This document shows, piece after piece, positions 49,710-59,454 of a stretch of 64,000 nucleotides of DNA (position 1 is the stretch's first letter; every line of letters begins with the position of its first letter). The notes below the pieces were generated by a model. The model had not been told where the DNA came from, did no database searches, and worked only from the letters and a program-made list of their open reading frames with translations. The stretch covers positions 1 to 64,000 of the forward strand of contig NZ_JAEULY010000027.1 of the NCBI RefSeq assembly GCF_016793595.1. The letters are read 5' to 3'. The stretch is from Phreatobacter sp. Its GTDB lineage: Bacteria > Pseudomonadota > Alphaproteobacteria > Rhizobiales > Phreatobacteraceae. The translations under genes were made by a program, and so were the position numbers.

Positions 49710-51680
49710 CTAACGGAGCTGGGGCGGTTCAGTCACGTTCGCCAGTTCAACTGATGGAATCGCAAGCGACGGCTGTAGCGTGGGCGATTGCATTAGCTCG
49801 CGATCGTCGAGGGCCCTGTTCCTGCCAGCCTCTTTGGCTCGGTAGAGAGCTTGATCGGATTGCCGGATGACATCCTTCAAGGTCCTGAGCTTGGTCGTGA
49901 CGCTGGCCGTCGCGACTCCCAGACTGACAGTAACGACTCCGGCCGCCGAATTGCCCACGTGTGGAATTCCCAACTCTTCGACAGCGGCCCGAATGCGCTG
50001 AGCCACAACCATGGCGCCGTCCGCATCCGTGTCAGCAAGCAGCAACGCAAACTCCTCACCGCCGTATCGAGCAGCGAGATCGCCCGGTCGGGTTGAGTGG
50101 CTCTGGATGACAGCCGCGATCTGTTGGAGGCAGTTGTCGCCCGCGAGATGACCATAGGTGTCGTTGAACGCCTTGAAGTGGTCCGCATCGATCAGAACAA
50201 GGCTGACGGGATTTGCCGTCTGCCGCGCGAGCGCAAGCTCACGCTCGGCGCGATCGTCAAGAAACCGCCGATTGGCGAGCCCCGTGAGGCTGTCCAGGGT
50301 TGCCAACCGGGAGAGATGCCCTTCCAGCTGCTTGTGCTCGGTGACATCACGGGAGATTGCGACGACACCATTGACCCGACCGGTTTGCGGGTCGCGCGTG
50401 ACTGAAAGCGAGGATTCCAGCCAGACCGTACCCGTTGTGCGATGCCGGGTGCGATAGGCAATCATAGCTTCGGACTTTGAGCCTCGCTTGAGGTCGGCCA
50501 CGACGCTCTCCACCGTGGAGCGATCTTCTGGACTGAGCCCTGCAAGCGCCTGCCCCCCGACGAGTTCTTCCGAAGACCAACCAAGAATCCGCTGGGACGA
50601 CGGCGACACGTAAGTCAACGTTCCGTCGAAGGCGATCCTTGAGACCATGTCGTTCGAGGCTTCTGCCAAAAGCCGGAACTCGGCTTCACGAGACGACACG
50701 GTACGCAAGAGCCGCTGGCGTGATGCAAGTTCGCGCAGCATCAAAAGGCCGAGGACGCCCATCACCAGTGTCAGCCCGATCACCATGCTCATGCGCCAAT
50801 AGGCCTCGGTGCGCCAAGGTGCCAGAACTTCGTCTCGCCCGCGCGCGACCAGCATCATCAAGGGGAGCTTCTGGCTGCGGTGATAGGCGCTGATGCGCGC
50901 CACGCCGTCCAGAACGCTGAGAAAGTGCACAGTTCCGGATTGTTCATTCGTGGCGTGCCGGTAGAACGACGAGCCAGAAAAATTCCTGCCGACGACCTGA
51001 TCGTCGAACGGATATCGCGCAAGCAATGTGCCGTCGGTCCTGAGCAATGCCAGTGACCCCTCCCGCCCGACTTCAAACTGGCTGAAGTTGCGAACGAAGT
51101 AGCCGACATCGAGGGACGCGAGCACGACGCCGGCAAACTCTCCATTGGGTCCGTTCAGGCGCCGGGTGATCGTGACAATCCACTGGCCGCCGGACCTGCT
51201 ACGAACCGGCTGGCCGATTAACGGCCCTCGGTCGCCGGACTCACGGTGTTGCCTGAAATAGTTGCGGTCCGAGTTGTTGTGCCCGCGAATGTTCTCGGTT
51301 TCTGAAGTAGCAATCCAGGAGCCGTCCGCGGCATAGACGAAAAGGCCTCTGAGGCGCGGAAGTGTTGCCTTCCGCAGATGGAGCAGGTCTTGGAGATGCT
51401 TGATCGCGTTAGGGCGGTCGCGGAAATTCTCAAGCCAGTGCACGATACCGATGAGGGCATTGTCGACCAATTCGACACTGTCCTCCGCCTGCTGGATGAG
51501 TGAGCGGGCAAGGTTGCCAGCCTCGAGCTCGGCGGCCCGGATGTCCGAATCCCGCAACTGGGTTTCGCGATACCAGCCAAGCCCGATAATGGAGGCGCAG
51601 AGGACAATCAGCAGGAGCCCTGCTGCAGGTCCGGTGGATTTGAGCCAACCTGCGCCAGCCTTGTTTTTCTGGTCGAGCAT
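49710..51680 (-). CDS. Membrane diguanylate cyclase (sensor-PAS-GGDEF)
   Basis: The 656-residue protein makes cyclic di-GMP. An N-terminal helix (GPAAGLLLIVLCASIIGLGW) and a second near 310 flank a periplasmic dCache/PDC-type sensor with SDRNYFRQHRESGDRGPLIG. A PAS domain (LAEASNDMVSRIAFDGTLTYVSPS) follows, then GGDEF with active GGEEF at 540-544. RPGD (531-534) is an intact RxxD inhibitory site five residues before it. AGGA is seven bases before the ATG. IS remnants lie on both sides, but the gene looks intact. Confidence 0.92.
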   Translation of the reverse strand: MLDQKNKAGAGWLKSTGPAAGLLLIVLCASIIGLGWYRETQLRDSDIRAAELEAGNLARSLIQQAEDSVELVDNALIGIVHWLENFRDRPNAIKHLQDLLHLRKATLPRLRGLFVYAADGSWIATSETENIRGHNNSDRNYFRQHRESGDRGPLIGQPVRSRSGGQWIVTITRRLNGPNGEFAGVVLASLDVGYFVRNFSQFEVGREGSLALLRTDGTLLARYPFDDQVVGRNFSGSSFYRHATNEQSGTVHFLSVLDGVARISAYHRSQKLPLMMLVARGRDEVLAPWRTEAYWRMSMVIGLTLVMGVLGLLMLRELASRQRLLRTVSSREAEFRLLAEASNDMVSRIAFDGTLTYVSPSSQRILGWSSEELVGGQALAGLSPEDRSTVESVVADLKRGSKSEAMIAYRTRHRTTGTVWLESSLSVTRDPQTGRVNGVVAISRDVTEHKQLEGHLSRLATLDSLTGLANRRFLDDRAERELALARQTANPVSLVLIDADHFKAFNDTYGHLAGDNCLQQIAAVIQSHSTRPGDLAARYGGEEFALLLADTDADGAMVVAQRIRAAVEELGIPHVGNSAAGVVTVSLGVATASVTTKLRTLKDVIRQSDQALYRAKEAGRNRALDDRELMQSPTLQPSLAIPSVELANVTEPPQLR

Positions 51681-51818
51681 TTGGTTTCCTCTGTGGGAAA
51701 CCCTTCGCTCAAATGTGTTAATTTTCGTTATCGTTTCAGCGCTGGGAGCCAGGCTCTGAACTCGCAAAATTTGCGGGCGTTGGGGTTGGCTGATTCAAGG
51801 TCTCGTCTGAAGCCTCGA

Positions 51819-52030
51819 ATGGCACGCTACGATCTGAGCGAGACGGTGTGGCGGCTGATCGAGCCGCTGCTGCCGAACAAGCCGCGCGGTGTTGCCCGGG
51901 TGGACGACCAACGGGTGATCAACGGCATCTTCTACGTGCTGAGGATGGGCTCACCGTGGCACAACCTGCCGGATCGGGATGGTTCGCACACGACGGTCTA
52001 CAATCGCGTCAACCGTTGGGCGACCCGGAT
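51819..52030 (+). mobile_element. Truncated IS5-family transposase (5' part)
   Basis: MARYDLSETVWRLIEPLLPN, then GVARVDDQRVINGIFYVLRMGSPWHNLPDRDG and VYNRVNRW, match the OrfA of IS5/IS1031-type elements. Similarity ends near 52030. The remaining open frame to about 52223 has no family features, and 52224-52314 holds nothing I recognise. The element is dead. Confidence 0.7.
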
Positions 52031-52314
52031 CAACTCCCCCGTGCCTCGGTTGTCTTCATGGTCCCCCGCATTGGCAGGGTCGGTGGCCGCGCCGTTCACG
52101 GCCTCCGGCCGTCGGATCGGTGCCGAGTTGGTCGGCCAAGGCTTCGATCACCTCGCCGGCGACCAAGTCAGACGCCAGATGCTCGATGATATCAGGCTTC
52201 TCGGTCAGGGCGGTGATGACTGACCTGAAACCGGATCAGAGCCGCGGGCAAGGTCCAATGAACTGATGTCAAAGGGGCTGCCCGAAGCCTTGCATCCCGC
52301 CACACGCGGCCGCG

Positions 52315-53385
52315 TCAAGCGGCTTCGGTCACCGCGACTTCGGGCGCAGGGGCTGAGTCGAACATGTGAACCAGGTCAGGCGGCACGGTCAGGCGGATCG
52401 AATCGCCCGGCTTCACGTCCGTCCGACCCCGGACCAGAATGCGAATGAGACGACCGCCCAGTTTCGCAGTGATCTGCGTCTCGGAGCCGGTCGGCTCGAC
52501 AATCGAGACCGTCGCAGGCCAACCGTCAGATGACAGAACGAAGTGCTCGGGCCTGACGCCAACGGTGAGGCGGGAGCGCCCCTGCTGGTCCGGTATGGGA
52601 AGCTGCAGCTTCGTTCCGTCCTTGAGCTGGAATACAGTGCGATCGATCATCGCGCCGTCGAGGAAGTTCATCGGAGGTGACCCGATGAACGCTGCGACGA
52701 ATGCTGTTTTCGGTCGATCGTAAAGCTCCAGCGGCGGCCCCTCCTGTTCGACCACGCCACCGTTCATCACGACGACCCGGTCGGCCAGCGTCATCGCCTC
52801 GACCTGGTCGTGGGTGACATAGATCGTCGTGGTACCCAGGCGCTGATGCAATTCCTTGATCTCGGATCGCATCTGAACACGAAGCTTGGCGTCCAGATTG
52901 GAAAGCGGTTCATCGAAGAGGAAGACGTTCGGATCGCGGACGATGGCACGCCCCATTGCCACACGCTGCCGCTGACCGCCCGAGAGGGCTCGCGGCTTGC
53001 GATCCAGCAGAGCATCGAGACCGAGGATCCGGCCCGCATTGACGACACGCGCTTCGATCTCGGCGCGCGGCACGCCCCGCTGCTTCAATGCGAAGCCCAT
53101 ATTGTCGCGCACGTTCATATGGGGATAGAGCGCATAGTTCTGAAACACCATCGCGATGTCCCTATCCTTCGGCGCGACATCGTTGACAACGCGGTCGCCG
53201 ATCTTGATCTCGCCGCTCGTAACATCCTCGAGCCCTGCGATCATGCGCAGAAGTGTCGACTTACCGCAGCCCGAAGGGCCGACCAGGGCAACAAACTCGC
53301 CATCCTCGATGTGCATGGAAACGCCGTGAAGCACCTCAACATTGCCATAGGATTTGCGGACGTTGATCAGGTCCACTGTGCTCAT
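52315..53385 (-). CDS. Sugar ABC transporter ATPase (UgpC/MalK-like)
   Basis: The 356-residue ATPase has Walker A GPSGCGKST, signature LSGGQRQR, Walker B VFLFDEPLSNLDA and a C-terminal TOBE domain (VGVRPEHF). It is a CUT1 ATPase for sugars or sugar derivatives. It follows the GntR gene after 36 bases and ends the operon. Confidence 0.93.
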   Translation of the reverse strand: MSTVDLINVRKSYGNVEVLHGVSMHIEDGEFVALVGPSGCGKSTLLRMIAGLEDVTSGEIKIGDRVVNDVAPKDRDIAMVFQNYALYPHMNVRDNMGFALKQRGVPRAEIEARVVNAGRILGLDALLDRKPRALSGGQRQRVAMGRAIVRDPNVFLFDEPLSNLDAKLRVQMRSEIKELHQRLGTTTIYVTHDQVEAMTLADRVVVMNGGVVEQEGPPLELYDRPKTAFVAAFIGSPPMNFLDGAMIDRTVFQLKDGTKLQLPIPDQQGRSRLTVGVRPEHFVLSSDGWPATVSIVEPTGSETQITAKLGGRLIRILVRGRTDVKPGDSIRLTVPPDLVHMFDSAPAPEVAVTEAA

Positions 53386-53421
53386 TGCGGACGACTCCAG
53401 AATGTAAATGTTTGTTTCGAG

Positions 53422-54147
53422 TTACGCGGGTGATCGATCACGGGCCTTGCGGGGCGCGGTTTTGACCGGCGGGAGCTGTTCCTCACTCGCCTTCGCCTTG
53501 TTCAGTTCTCCGATCAGGAACAGCCCGCCGTTGCGTTCATGAAGCTCGGCGGTAGCCGCCGCTGCGCGAAAGTCTCCCTCGCACAAGTGCTTCACCAGCT
53601 TCCGGTGTTCGCGGACCTGCTCTCGCAGGCGCTCCGCCTTCGGGACGATTCCGTGGCGCAGGTAGGATGTCAGGCCCAAGACACTCTCCATGATGCGGGC
53701 GCACCATGGGGAAAACGGGCCATTGGAGAGGAGCCGGTGAAACTCGTCATTCAGCGCGGACATTCCCTGCAGATCGTCCCGCCGCACCGCTTCGCTCATC
53801 GCCTGAACATTGTCCTTGAGCTTCTGCAGCATCGCCTCGTCGAAGTGAGGACCGTTGAGCTCGATCGCCAGCCCGCTGATCAGACCGCGTATAGAAGCGA
53901 TCTCGAGAACCTGCTCAACGCTGATGTCCCGCACGACCGCACCAACATGAGACGTCATGTCGAGCCAGCCTTCCGAGTGAAGCGCGGTCATCGCCTCCCT
54001 GATCGGCGTCTCGCTAATTCCAAGCCTTCGGGACACTTCGCCTAGCTTGACGCGACTGCCTGGCCGCAGCTCGCCCGACAGGATCATCTGCTTGATCTGC
54101 TGGTGCGCGAGGCCTGACTTGGTCATGTAGGCGGTGGGCGGGCTCAT
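53422..54147 (-). CDS. GntR-family regulator (FCD domain)
   Basis: The 241-residue regulator has a winged helix (LAHQQIKQMILSGELRPGSRV, VSRRLGISETPIREAMTAL) and an FCD ligand domain with NDEFHRLL and a later REHRKLV for metal/ligand binding. It is encoded inside the sugar operon, so it probably senses the imported sugar acid or a product and represses the operon. The AT-rich stretch near 60860-60880 is the likely operator zone. Confidence 0.9.
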   Translation of the reverse strand: MSPPTAYMTKSGLAHQQIKQMILSGELRPGSRVKLGEVSRRLGISETPIREAMTALHSEGWLDMTSHVGAVVRDISVEQVLEIASIRGLISGLAIELNGPHFDEAMLQKLKDNVQAMSEAVRRDDLQGMSALNDEFHRLLSNGPFSPWCARIMESVLGLTSYLRHGIVPKAERLREQVREHRKLVKHLCEGDFRAAAATAELHERNGGLFLIGELNKAKASEEQLPPVKTAPRKARDRSPA

Positions 54148-54181
54148 GGGTTCAATCCGGGTTAGTCCATCGTAATTTCGT

Positions 54182-55045
54182 CTATCCCTTCGTAGCGCCG
54201 TCCGCGAGGCCCTGGATCAGCCACTTTTGAACCAGCAGGGCAAAGACGACGACAGGAATTACCGTGATCGTGCCGACGGCTGTCAGGGCAGCCCAGTTCG
54301 CACCGTTGACGGTATCGCCCGCGATGCCGGCAATGGCGACTGGCATCGTCGAAGCAAAACGATTGGTGAGCACGAGCGCGAAGAGAAGTTCTTCCCACGC
54401 CAGGATCATGCTGAAGATCAGCGTGGACAGAAGGCCCGGCATCGAGATCGGCACGATGATCTTGAAGAACGCGCCATAGCGGGAACAGCCATCGATCATG
54501 GCCGATTCTTCCAGTTCGCGGGGAAGCGATACGAAGAAGCTGCGCATGAGCCACATCACATAGGGGATGAGAAACGTGCAATACGCAAGGATGAGCGTGA
54601 TATGCTGGTCAGCCAGCCCCATCTTGCGCGCAACGAGGAACATCGGGACTGCGAGCGCAATGGGCGGAACGCCGCGCGAAAGCAGGATCAGCAGCCCGAA
54701 TGTGTGCGCACCCCGCATCTTGATGCGGGCAAGCGCATAGCCTGACATCGCGCCGACAATGATCGAGAGAACGCCCGCTCCGACAGCGACGATGACGGTA
54801 TTGATCAGTCGCCTGACAATATCGGCCCGTTGCAAGTACTCGACATAGGTCGAGATCGTGGGGGTGAAGAACAGCCTCGGTGGCGTGGTAAAGATGTCGA
54901 CCTGCTGCTTGAACGATGTCAACACCATCCAGAATATCGGAAAGAGAAAGAGCAGACTGACGAACACGCCGGCGGCGATGCGGACGTAATGCCCGTTGAT
55001 CTTGCGACGCGCAGGATGTTGTGGCTGGACGACGACTTCAGTCAT
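54182..55045 (-). CDS. CUT1 ABC permease (MalG/UgpE-like)
   Basis: The roughly 287-residue permease has six helices and the EAA loop in ELEESAMIDGCSRYGAFFKIIVPISMPG. The ATG at 55045 is two bases after the preceding stop. A TTG two codons earlier is seven bases from GGAGG and could be the true start. It pairs with the MalF-like permease. Confidence 0.92.
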   Translation of the reverse strand: MTEVVVQPQHPARRKINGHYVRIAAGVFVSLLFLFPIFWMVLTSFKQQVDIFTTPPRLFFTPTISTYVEYLQRADIVRRLINTVIVAVGAGVLSIIVGAMSGYALARIKMRGAHTFGLLILLSRGVPPIALAVPMFLVARKMGLADQHITLILAYCTFLIPYVMWLMRSFFVSLPRELEESAMIDGCSRYGAFFKIIVPISMPGLLSTLIFSMILAWEELLFALVLTNRFASTMPVAIAGIAGDTVNGANWAALTAVGTITVIPVVVFALLVQKWLIQGLADGATKG

Positions 55046-55047
55046 TG

Positions 55048-55959
55048 TCAAAACAGTTCCTCCAGCTTGCGGCTGCCGCGCAGAAACAGCCCAGTCAGGA
55101 TCATCGTCAACACCAGGACGATCATGACCATTGCTGCGGATTCAGCGAAGTGAAACGAGCGGAATGCTTCTTCATAGATGAAGAGGTTGATGACACTGGT
55201 TGCTTTCCCAGGGCCGCCAAAAGTTGAGGCTAGAACGATATCGAACAGTTTGACTGCGCCCAGCCAGCGGATCACGAAGGTGGCGGCGATGATCGGTACC
55301 AGGAGCGGCAGCGCCACGGACCAGAGCGTCGCCCACCAGTTCGCGCCATCGATCTTGGCCGCCTCGAACACGTCGCGCGGCAAGGCGAGCAGCGCCGCTG
55401 TCGCAATCAGCACGATGAAGGGTGTCCAGCGCCAGGTATCGATGATGATGATCGTGGCCATCGCCAGTCGCGGGTCACCGAACCAGTCGAACGGACCGAT
55501 GCCGACGAGGCCGAGAAGGAAATTCATCGAGCCCCAGAGCGGATCGAGGATCATGCGCCAGATTCCACCCGCAACCACGGGGGCCACGACCATGGGAATG
55601 ATGAAGAGCGCGCGCAGCAGGCCACGGCCGCCCCACTCGGCGTTGATGAGAAAGGCGATACCGAAACCGAGCGCGACCTGTAGCGGCAAGGCAATGGCCA
55701 GATAGATCAGCGTGACGCGCAGCGACTCCCAGAATCGGTAGTCGTTGATGACGGTTTCGTAGTTCTCCCAGCCAACCCACTCGCCCGCGCCGAAGATCGA
55801 CATGTCGAAATAGGAGAAGCTGATCTGGAGCGTGTAGAACAGGGGGTAGGCGAGGACGGCCGCGAGCAAGACGATCGTCGGCAGCATGAACGACCAGCGG
55901 ACGAGGAGATCCTTCCACTTGCCATGGCTGCGTCGCTTCACCAAAGCGGCATCCGTCAT
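55048..55959 (-). CDS. CUT1 ABC permease (MalF/UgpA-like)
   Basis: The 303-residue permease has six helices and the EAA loop in VFEAAKIDGANWWATLWSVALPLLVPI. It overlaps the small oxidoreductase subunit gene by ATGA, tying transport to the oxidation genes. Confidence 0.92.
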   Translation of the reverse strand: MTDAALVKRRSHGKWKDLLVRWSFMLPTIVLLAAVLAYPLFYTLQISFSYFDMSIFGAGEWVGWENYETVINDYRFWESLRVTLIYLAIALPLQVALGFGIAFLINAEWGGRGLLRALFIIPMVVAPVVAGGIWRMILDPLWGSMNFLLGLVGIGPFDWFGDPRLAMATIIIIDTWRWTPFIVLIATAALLALPRDVFEAAKIDGANWWATLWSVALPLLVPIIAATFVIRWLGAVKLFDIVLASTFGGPGKATSVINLFIYEEAFRSFHFAESAAMVMIVLVLTMILTGLFLRGSRKLEELF

Positions 55960-56426
55960 GGCGCCCTCCCCTCATCAGCGTCCCGGTAGATTTTTCCGCG
56001 CGCCCGGACAGGATCGAGGAGCGACCAGTCGCCCTCCTCGATCTCATAGCCTTTGGGAAACGGCGGTCGCGGCTCCATCCCGATGACCCGCAGGACCCGG
56101 TCATCGCGGTAGTAACACTGCGCGATTGCCAGCTCGAGAACCCCTGCAAGTGCCGGGCTTTCGGACCGGAACGTCGCAAGAAACGACCCGGGACCGGCGC
56201 TTCGCAGGGCATCCAGATTGCCGCCGGCGGCGGAATGGAGCGCATCCAGGATGCCGATCAGGACCGCTGTGTCGCGTCCTGTGGAAGCCAGGATATCGCT
56301 GACGATGGCGGCATCATTGGCACCCGGCAAGCCGGATTCCTCACATGGCGGGATCATCGCCCCGGCGATGGCGCGCAATGTCTCCTGCTGAACATCGCTG
56401 AAGGCGCTGGCAGATAGCTTGGTCAT
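55956..56426 (-). CDS. Gluconate 2-dehydrogenase subunit 3-like protein
   Basis: The 156-residue protein resembles the small subunit of membrane gluconate/fructose-type dehydrogenases. FSDVQQETLRAIAGAMIPPCEESGLPGA opens the domain, and CYYRDDRVLRVIGMEPRPPFPKGYE closes it. No obvious Tat signal is seen. It would support the GMC catalytic subunit encoded seven bases upstream. The ATG at 56426 is preferred to a GTG two codons earlier. Confidence 0.8.
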   Translation of the reverse strand: MTKLSASAFSDVQQETLRAIAGAMIPPCEESGLPGANDAAIVSDILASTGRDTAVLIGILDALHSAAGGNLDALRSAGPGSFLATFRSESPALAGVLELAIAQCYYRDDRVLRVIGMEPRPPFPKGYEIEEGDWSLLDPVRARGKIYRDADEGRAP

Positions 56427-56432
56427 GACCAC

Positions 56433-58043
56433 TCAATCGAACAGGTTATGAATTCGCGCCTTGATCTGGTCGGCGACATAGAGGGCAATCGCCTGGATGG
56501 TCGAGGTCGGATTGACGCCTCCGGCAGTCACGAAAACGCTGCCGTCCACGATGAACAGGTTGCGAACGTCGTGGCTGCGCCCCCAGTCATTGACGACCGA
56601 CCGTTTTGGATCGAGCCCCATCCGTGCCGTGCCGAGCAGATGCCATCCCGCTGACGGCATCGGCGACTTTGCGGTGATCGCGCGCGCTCCCGCCGTCTTC
56701 AGGATTTCGGTCGCGCGGGCGATCGAGTGATCCAGCATCTTCTGAGAGTTTTCCCCGAGCCGATACGTGATCTTCGGCGCGGGAATGCCGTCTGAATCGG
56801 TCAGTTGGGGGTCGAGTGTGACCCGGTTGATCTCCTCGGGGAGATCCTCGCAGATCGACACCATACCGGCGCTGCGCTCGAAGAGGCGTCGAAACCCGGC
56901 GTGATGTCCCTCGCCCCACGGAATCAACCCGTCCGCCATCCCGGCGGTCGCGGTCGAAACGGGACCGAGCCCGCGCGAGAACTGGTAGCAATAGCCCCGC
57001 ACGAAGCCGCGCGACGCATCGGTCTCGTAGAACTCCATGCTCCACGCACCAATTCTCGGGCCCCGATAGGCATCGAGCTTATCGTCGAAATAGCCCCTGA
57101 TCTGGCCATAGGGGTGGAACATCAGGTTCTTGCCGACGAGCCCGCTCGAGTTAGCCAACCCCTCCGGAAACTGTTCCGAAGCCGAGTTCAGCAGCAGCCG
57201 TGGCGTGCCCACGCCATTGCAGGCGACGATGACGATTGCCGCGGGCTGAAAGCGCTCGATACCGTCCGGATCGACGTAATGGGCGCCCGTTGCCATTCGG
57301 TCGGCATCGGTCTCGATCCGCCGCACGCGACACCGCGTCCGCAGCTCGACGCGCGCGCGAATGGCCTTCGGCCAGTACGAACCGTCGGTGCTGGATTTGG
57401 CACCCTGCGCACAGCCATGGAGGCAGTGCCCCAGATTGATGCACGGAGCACGATCATCATAGGTCTGGGTGTTGATGGCCGCATCGGATGGCCACCAGTG
57501 CCAGCCCAGCTGGTTCATCGCCCCGCCAAGCACAGCGCCGGTACGCCCCAGCGGCAAGGGCGGCATCTGCGCCGATTTGGGCGGGTAGGCCGGATCTCCC
57601 TCAAGCCCGGCAACACCCGTCATCTCGTCATTCTGGGCGTAGTAGGGCTCCAGGGTCTCGTAGCTGATCGGCCAGTCGTCGGCGACGCCATCGAGAGAGC
57701 GCACGCGGAAATCAGAAGGATGAAGGCGGGGAAAATGCCCGGCATAGAGTATCGTGCCACCCCCGACGCCATTGAAATTGGCGACCTTGATAGGGCTGTC
57801 GTCCTCGTTGATCGGATAGTCCTCCGGCAGCCCGCGACGGTTGGGGCTGACGGAAAAGTCGCCAAATTGCCGGGCCTCCCAGTCGCGGCCCGTGGTCGGG
57901 AATTCCGTCGGCTTGACCCAATCACCCTGCTCGAGACACAGAATTCTCATCCTCGTGTCGGCAAGGCTCCAGGCAACGGCGGCGCCAGAAGCACCGCCGC
58001 CGATGATCAGAACGTCCACGGGATCGTTGACTGCGCCCGTCAT
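56433..58043 (-). CDS. GMC-family FAD oxidoreductase
   Basis: The 536-residue flavoprotein has VLIIGGGASGAAVAWSLA (near 11-28), GVGGGTILYAGHFPRLHPSDF and the catalytic GWHLLGTARMG His. The NPTSTIQAIALYVAD end carries the second catalytic Asn. These are typical of gluconate/sorbitol/fructose-type dehydrogenases. With the subunit-3 gene it resembles a membrane dehydrogenase, but no cytochrome subunit occurs nearby. It probably oxidises a sugar or sugar acid. Confidence 0.9.
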   Translation of the reverse strand: MTGAVNDPVDVLIIGGGASGAAVAWSLADTRMRILCLEQGDWVKPTEFPTTGRDWEARQFGDFSVSPNRRGLPEDYPINEDDSPIKVANFNGVGGGTILYAGHFPRLHPSDFRVRSLDGVADDWPISYETLEPYYAQNDEMTGVAGLEGDPAYPPKSAQMPPLPLGRTGAVLGGAMNQLGWHWWPSDAAINTQTYDDRAPCINLGHCLHGCAQGAKSSTDGSYWPKAIRARVELRTRCRVRRIETDADRMATGAHYVDPDGIERFQPAAIVIVACNGVGTPRLLLNSASEQFPEGLANSSGLVGKNLMFHPYGQIRGYFDDKLDAYRGPRIGAWSMEFYETDASRGFVRGYCYQFSRGLGPVSTATAGMADGLIPWGEGHHAGFRRLFERSAGMVSICEDLPEEINRVTLDPQLTDSDGIPAPKITYRLGENSQKMLDHSIARATEILKTAGARAITAKSPMPSAGWHLLGTARMGLDPKRSVVNDWGRSHDVRNLFIVDGSVFVTAGGVNPTSTIQAIALYVADQIKARIHNLFD

Positions 58044-58075
58044 TGCACTGAGGTTCCTTTCGCCTCTTTACCGAC

Positions 58076-59299
58076 TCAGGAGCCCAGTCGCGCGACGGCG
58101 ATCTGCTGGACAAAGCCTGCGTTCACGGGCGGATGGGCAAGCAGCGCCTCCTCGATCGGCTCGGTGCCCCAACCCGGACGATCCGGAATGATGAGGTGAC
58201 CGTCGACGAACTCGGGGACATGCGTGAACAGTTCGTGATCCCATGCGACCCGGTCAATGTCCGTTTCCATGATCCGCAGATTGGGAACGGCCGCGCAGAA
58301 ATGCGCATTCATCATCGTGCAGAGATGACCGTAGAAGTTGTGGCAAGCCACATTGGTTTCATACGCCTCTGCCGCCGCAGCGATCTTCATCGACTGCCAC
58401 ACGCCATTCCAGGGCGTATCGACGATGGCGACATCAACCGACTGCGCACGGAAGTAGGGCAGGAACTGCTGCAGGCCGATCAGGGTCTCGCAGGATGCGA
58501 TCGGATGAGCGCTCTTCGAGCGGATCAGCGCAAGCGCCTCGGGATCGAGCGTGTCAAGTTCGACCCAGAAAATGTCGAGATCGTTGATCTCACGCAGGAT
58601 CTCGATATAGCCCTCGGTCCGCGCGTTGAAGTTCAGATCGAGCAGGATGTCGATGTCCGGCCCGGCCTCCTCGCGGATCACCTCCAGGTGGCGCCGCAAG
58701 TTCTTGCGCAGCCGCCGCTCGACATTCCGCCCGCCCTCGAAGGGCCGGCCGAAACCCGGGGCCCAGCCGGAGATCCGATCGTTCTCGTCGTAGTTGAAGA
58801 TATTCGTCTTGAGGCCGGTGAAGCCCCGCTCGCCAACCTCACGGGAAATCTGGCGAACGCCCTCGATGTCGAAGATCGGCGGCGAGAAGTGCTCGGTGCG
58901 TGCGCGGTACGAGACGAAGTGAGACCAGTAGACCCGCACCTTGTCGCGAACCTTGCCACCAAGCAGGGTGTAGCAGGGAACGCCGAGCGCTTTCGCCTTG
59001 ATGTCCAGCAAGGCGTTCTCGATGGCGCCGAGCGCCTGCCCGACAACACCGCCCGAACCGGGTCGGGTGACATTGCGCAGATCCTCACGGATCAGCTCGT
59101 GATGCATCGCATCCTGGCCAATCAGCCGGTGCTTGAGCTGATTGATCGCAGCTTCCACACCCGGCGACCCGAAATTCTGGTCGAACTCGCTCCAGCCGAC
59201 GATCCCGTCTTGGGTGGTGATCTTCAGGAAGAAGTAATTCCGCCAGGAATTGCTGCAGGAAAGGGTCTTGACCTCTTTGATGAGGGCCTTTGTCGTCAT
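58076..59299 (-). CDS. Mandelate racemase/muconate lactonizing enzyme family protein
   Basis: The 407-residue enolase-superfamily protein has the capping domain and a barrel. Visible residues include Lys in GLKTN, metal ligands in LLDLNFN, WVELD and SCETL, and the His in CHNFYGH. Such enzymes dehydrate or epimerise sugar acids. The specific acid is not known; the CUT1 and GMC context fits a sugar acid. The ATG at 59299 is chosen for length. Confidence 0.88.
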   Translation of the reverse strand: MTTKALIKEVKTLSCSNSWRNYFFLKITTQDGIVGWSEFDQNFGSPGVEAAINQLKHRLIGQDAMHHELIREDLRNVTRPGSGGVVGQALGAIENALLDIKAKALGVPCYTLLGGKVRDKVRVYWSHFVSYRARTEHFSPPIFDIEGVRQISREVGERGFTGLKTNIFNYDENDRISGWAPGFGRPFEGGRNVERRLRKNLRRHLEVIREEAGPDIDILLDLNFNARTEGYIEILREINDLDIFWVELDTLDPEALALIRSKSAHPIASCETLIGLQQFLPYFRAQSVDVAIVDTPWNGVWQSMKIAAAAEAYETNVACHNFYGHLCTMMNAHFCAAVPNLRIMETDIDRVAWDHELFTHVPEFVDGHLIIPDRPGWGTEPIEEALLAHPPVNAGFVQQIAVARLGS

Positions 59300-59454
59300 G
59301 ACATTCTCAATCTTGGTTTGAGACTGATGGAGCTGCAGCCGGGGCAAGCAGTGAGGTGACGGAATGCACGGCCCGCCCGCCGGGTGGCGGGCGCGCCAGA
59401 GCTGTAAAGGTCGCCAATGGACTCCGCTTGCCCACGAGCGAGGCCTTGCAAGGG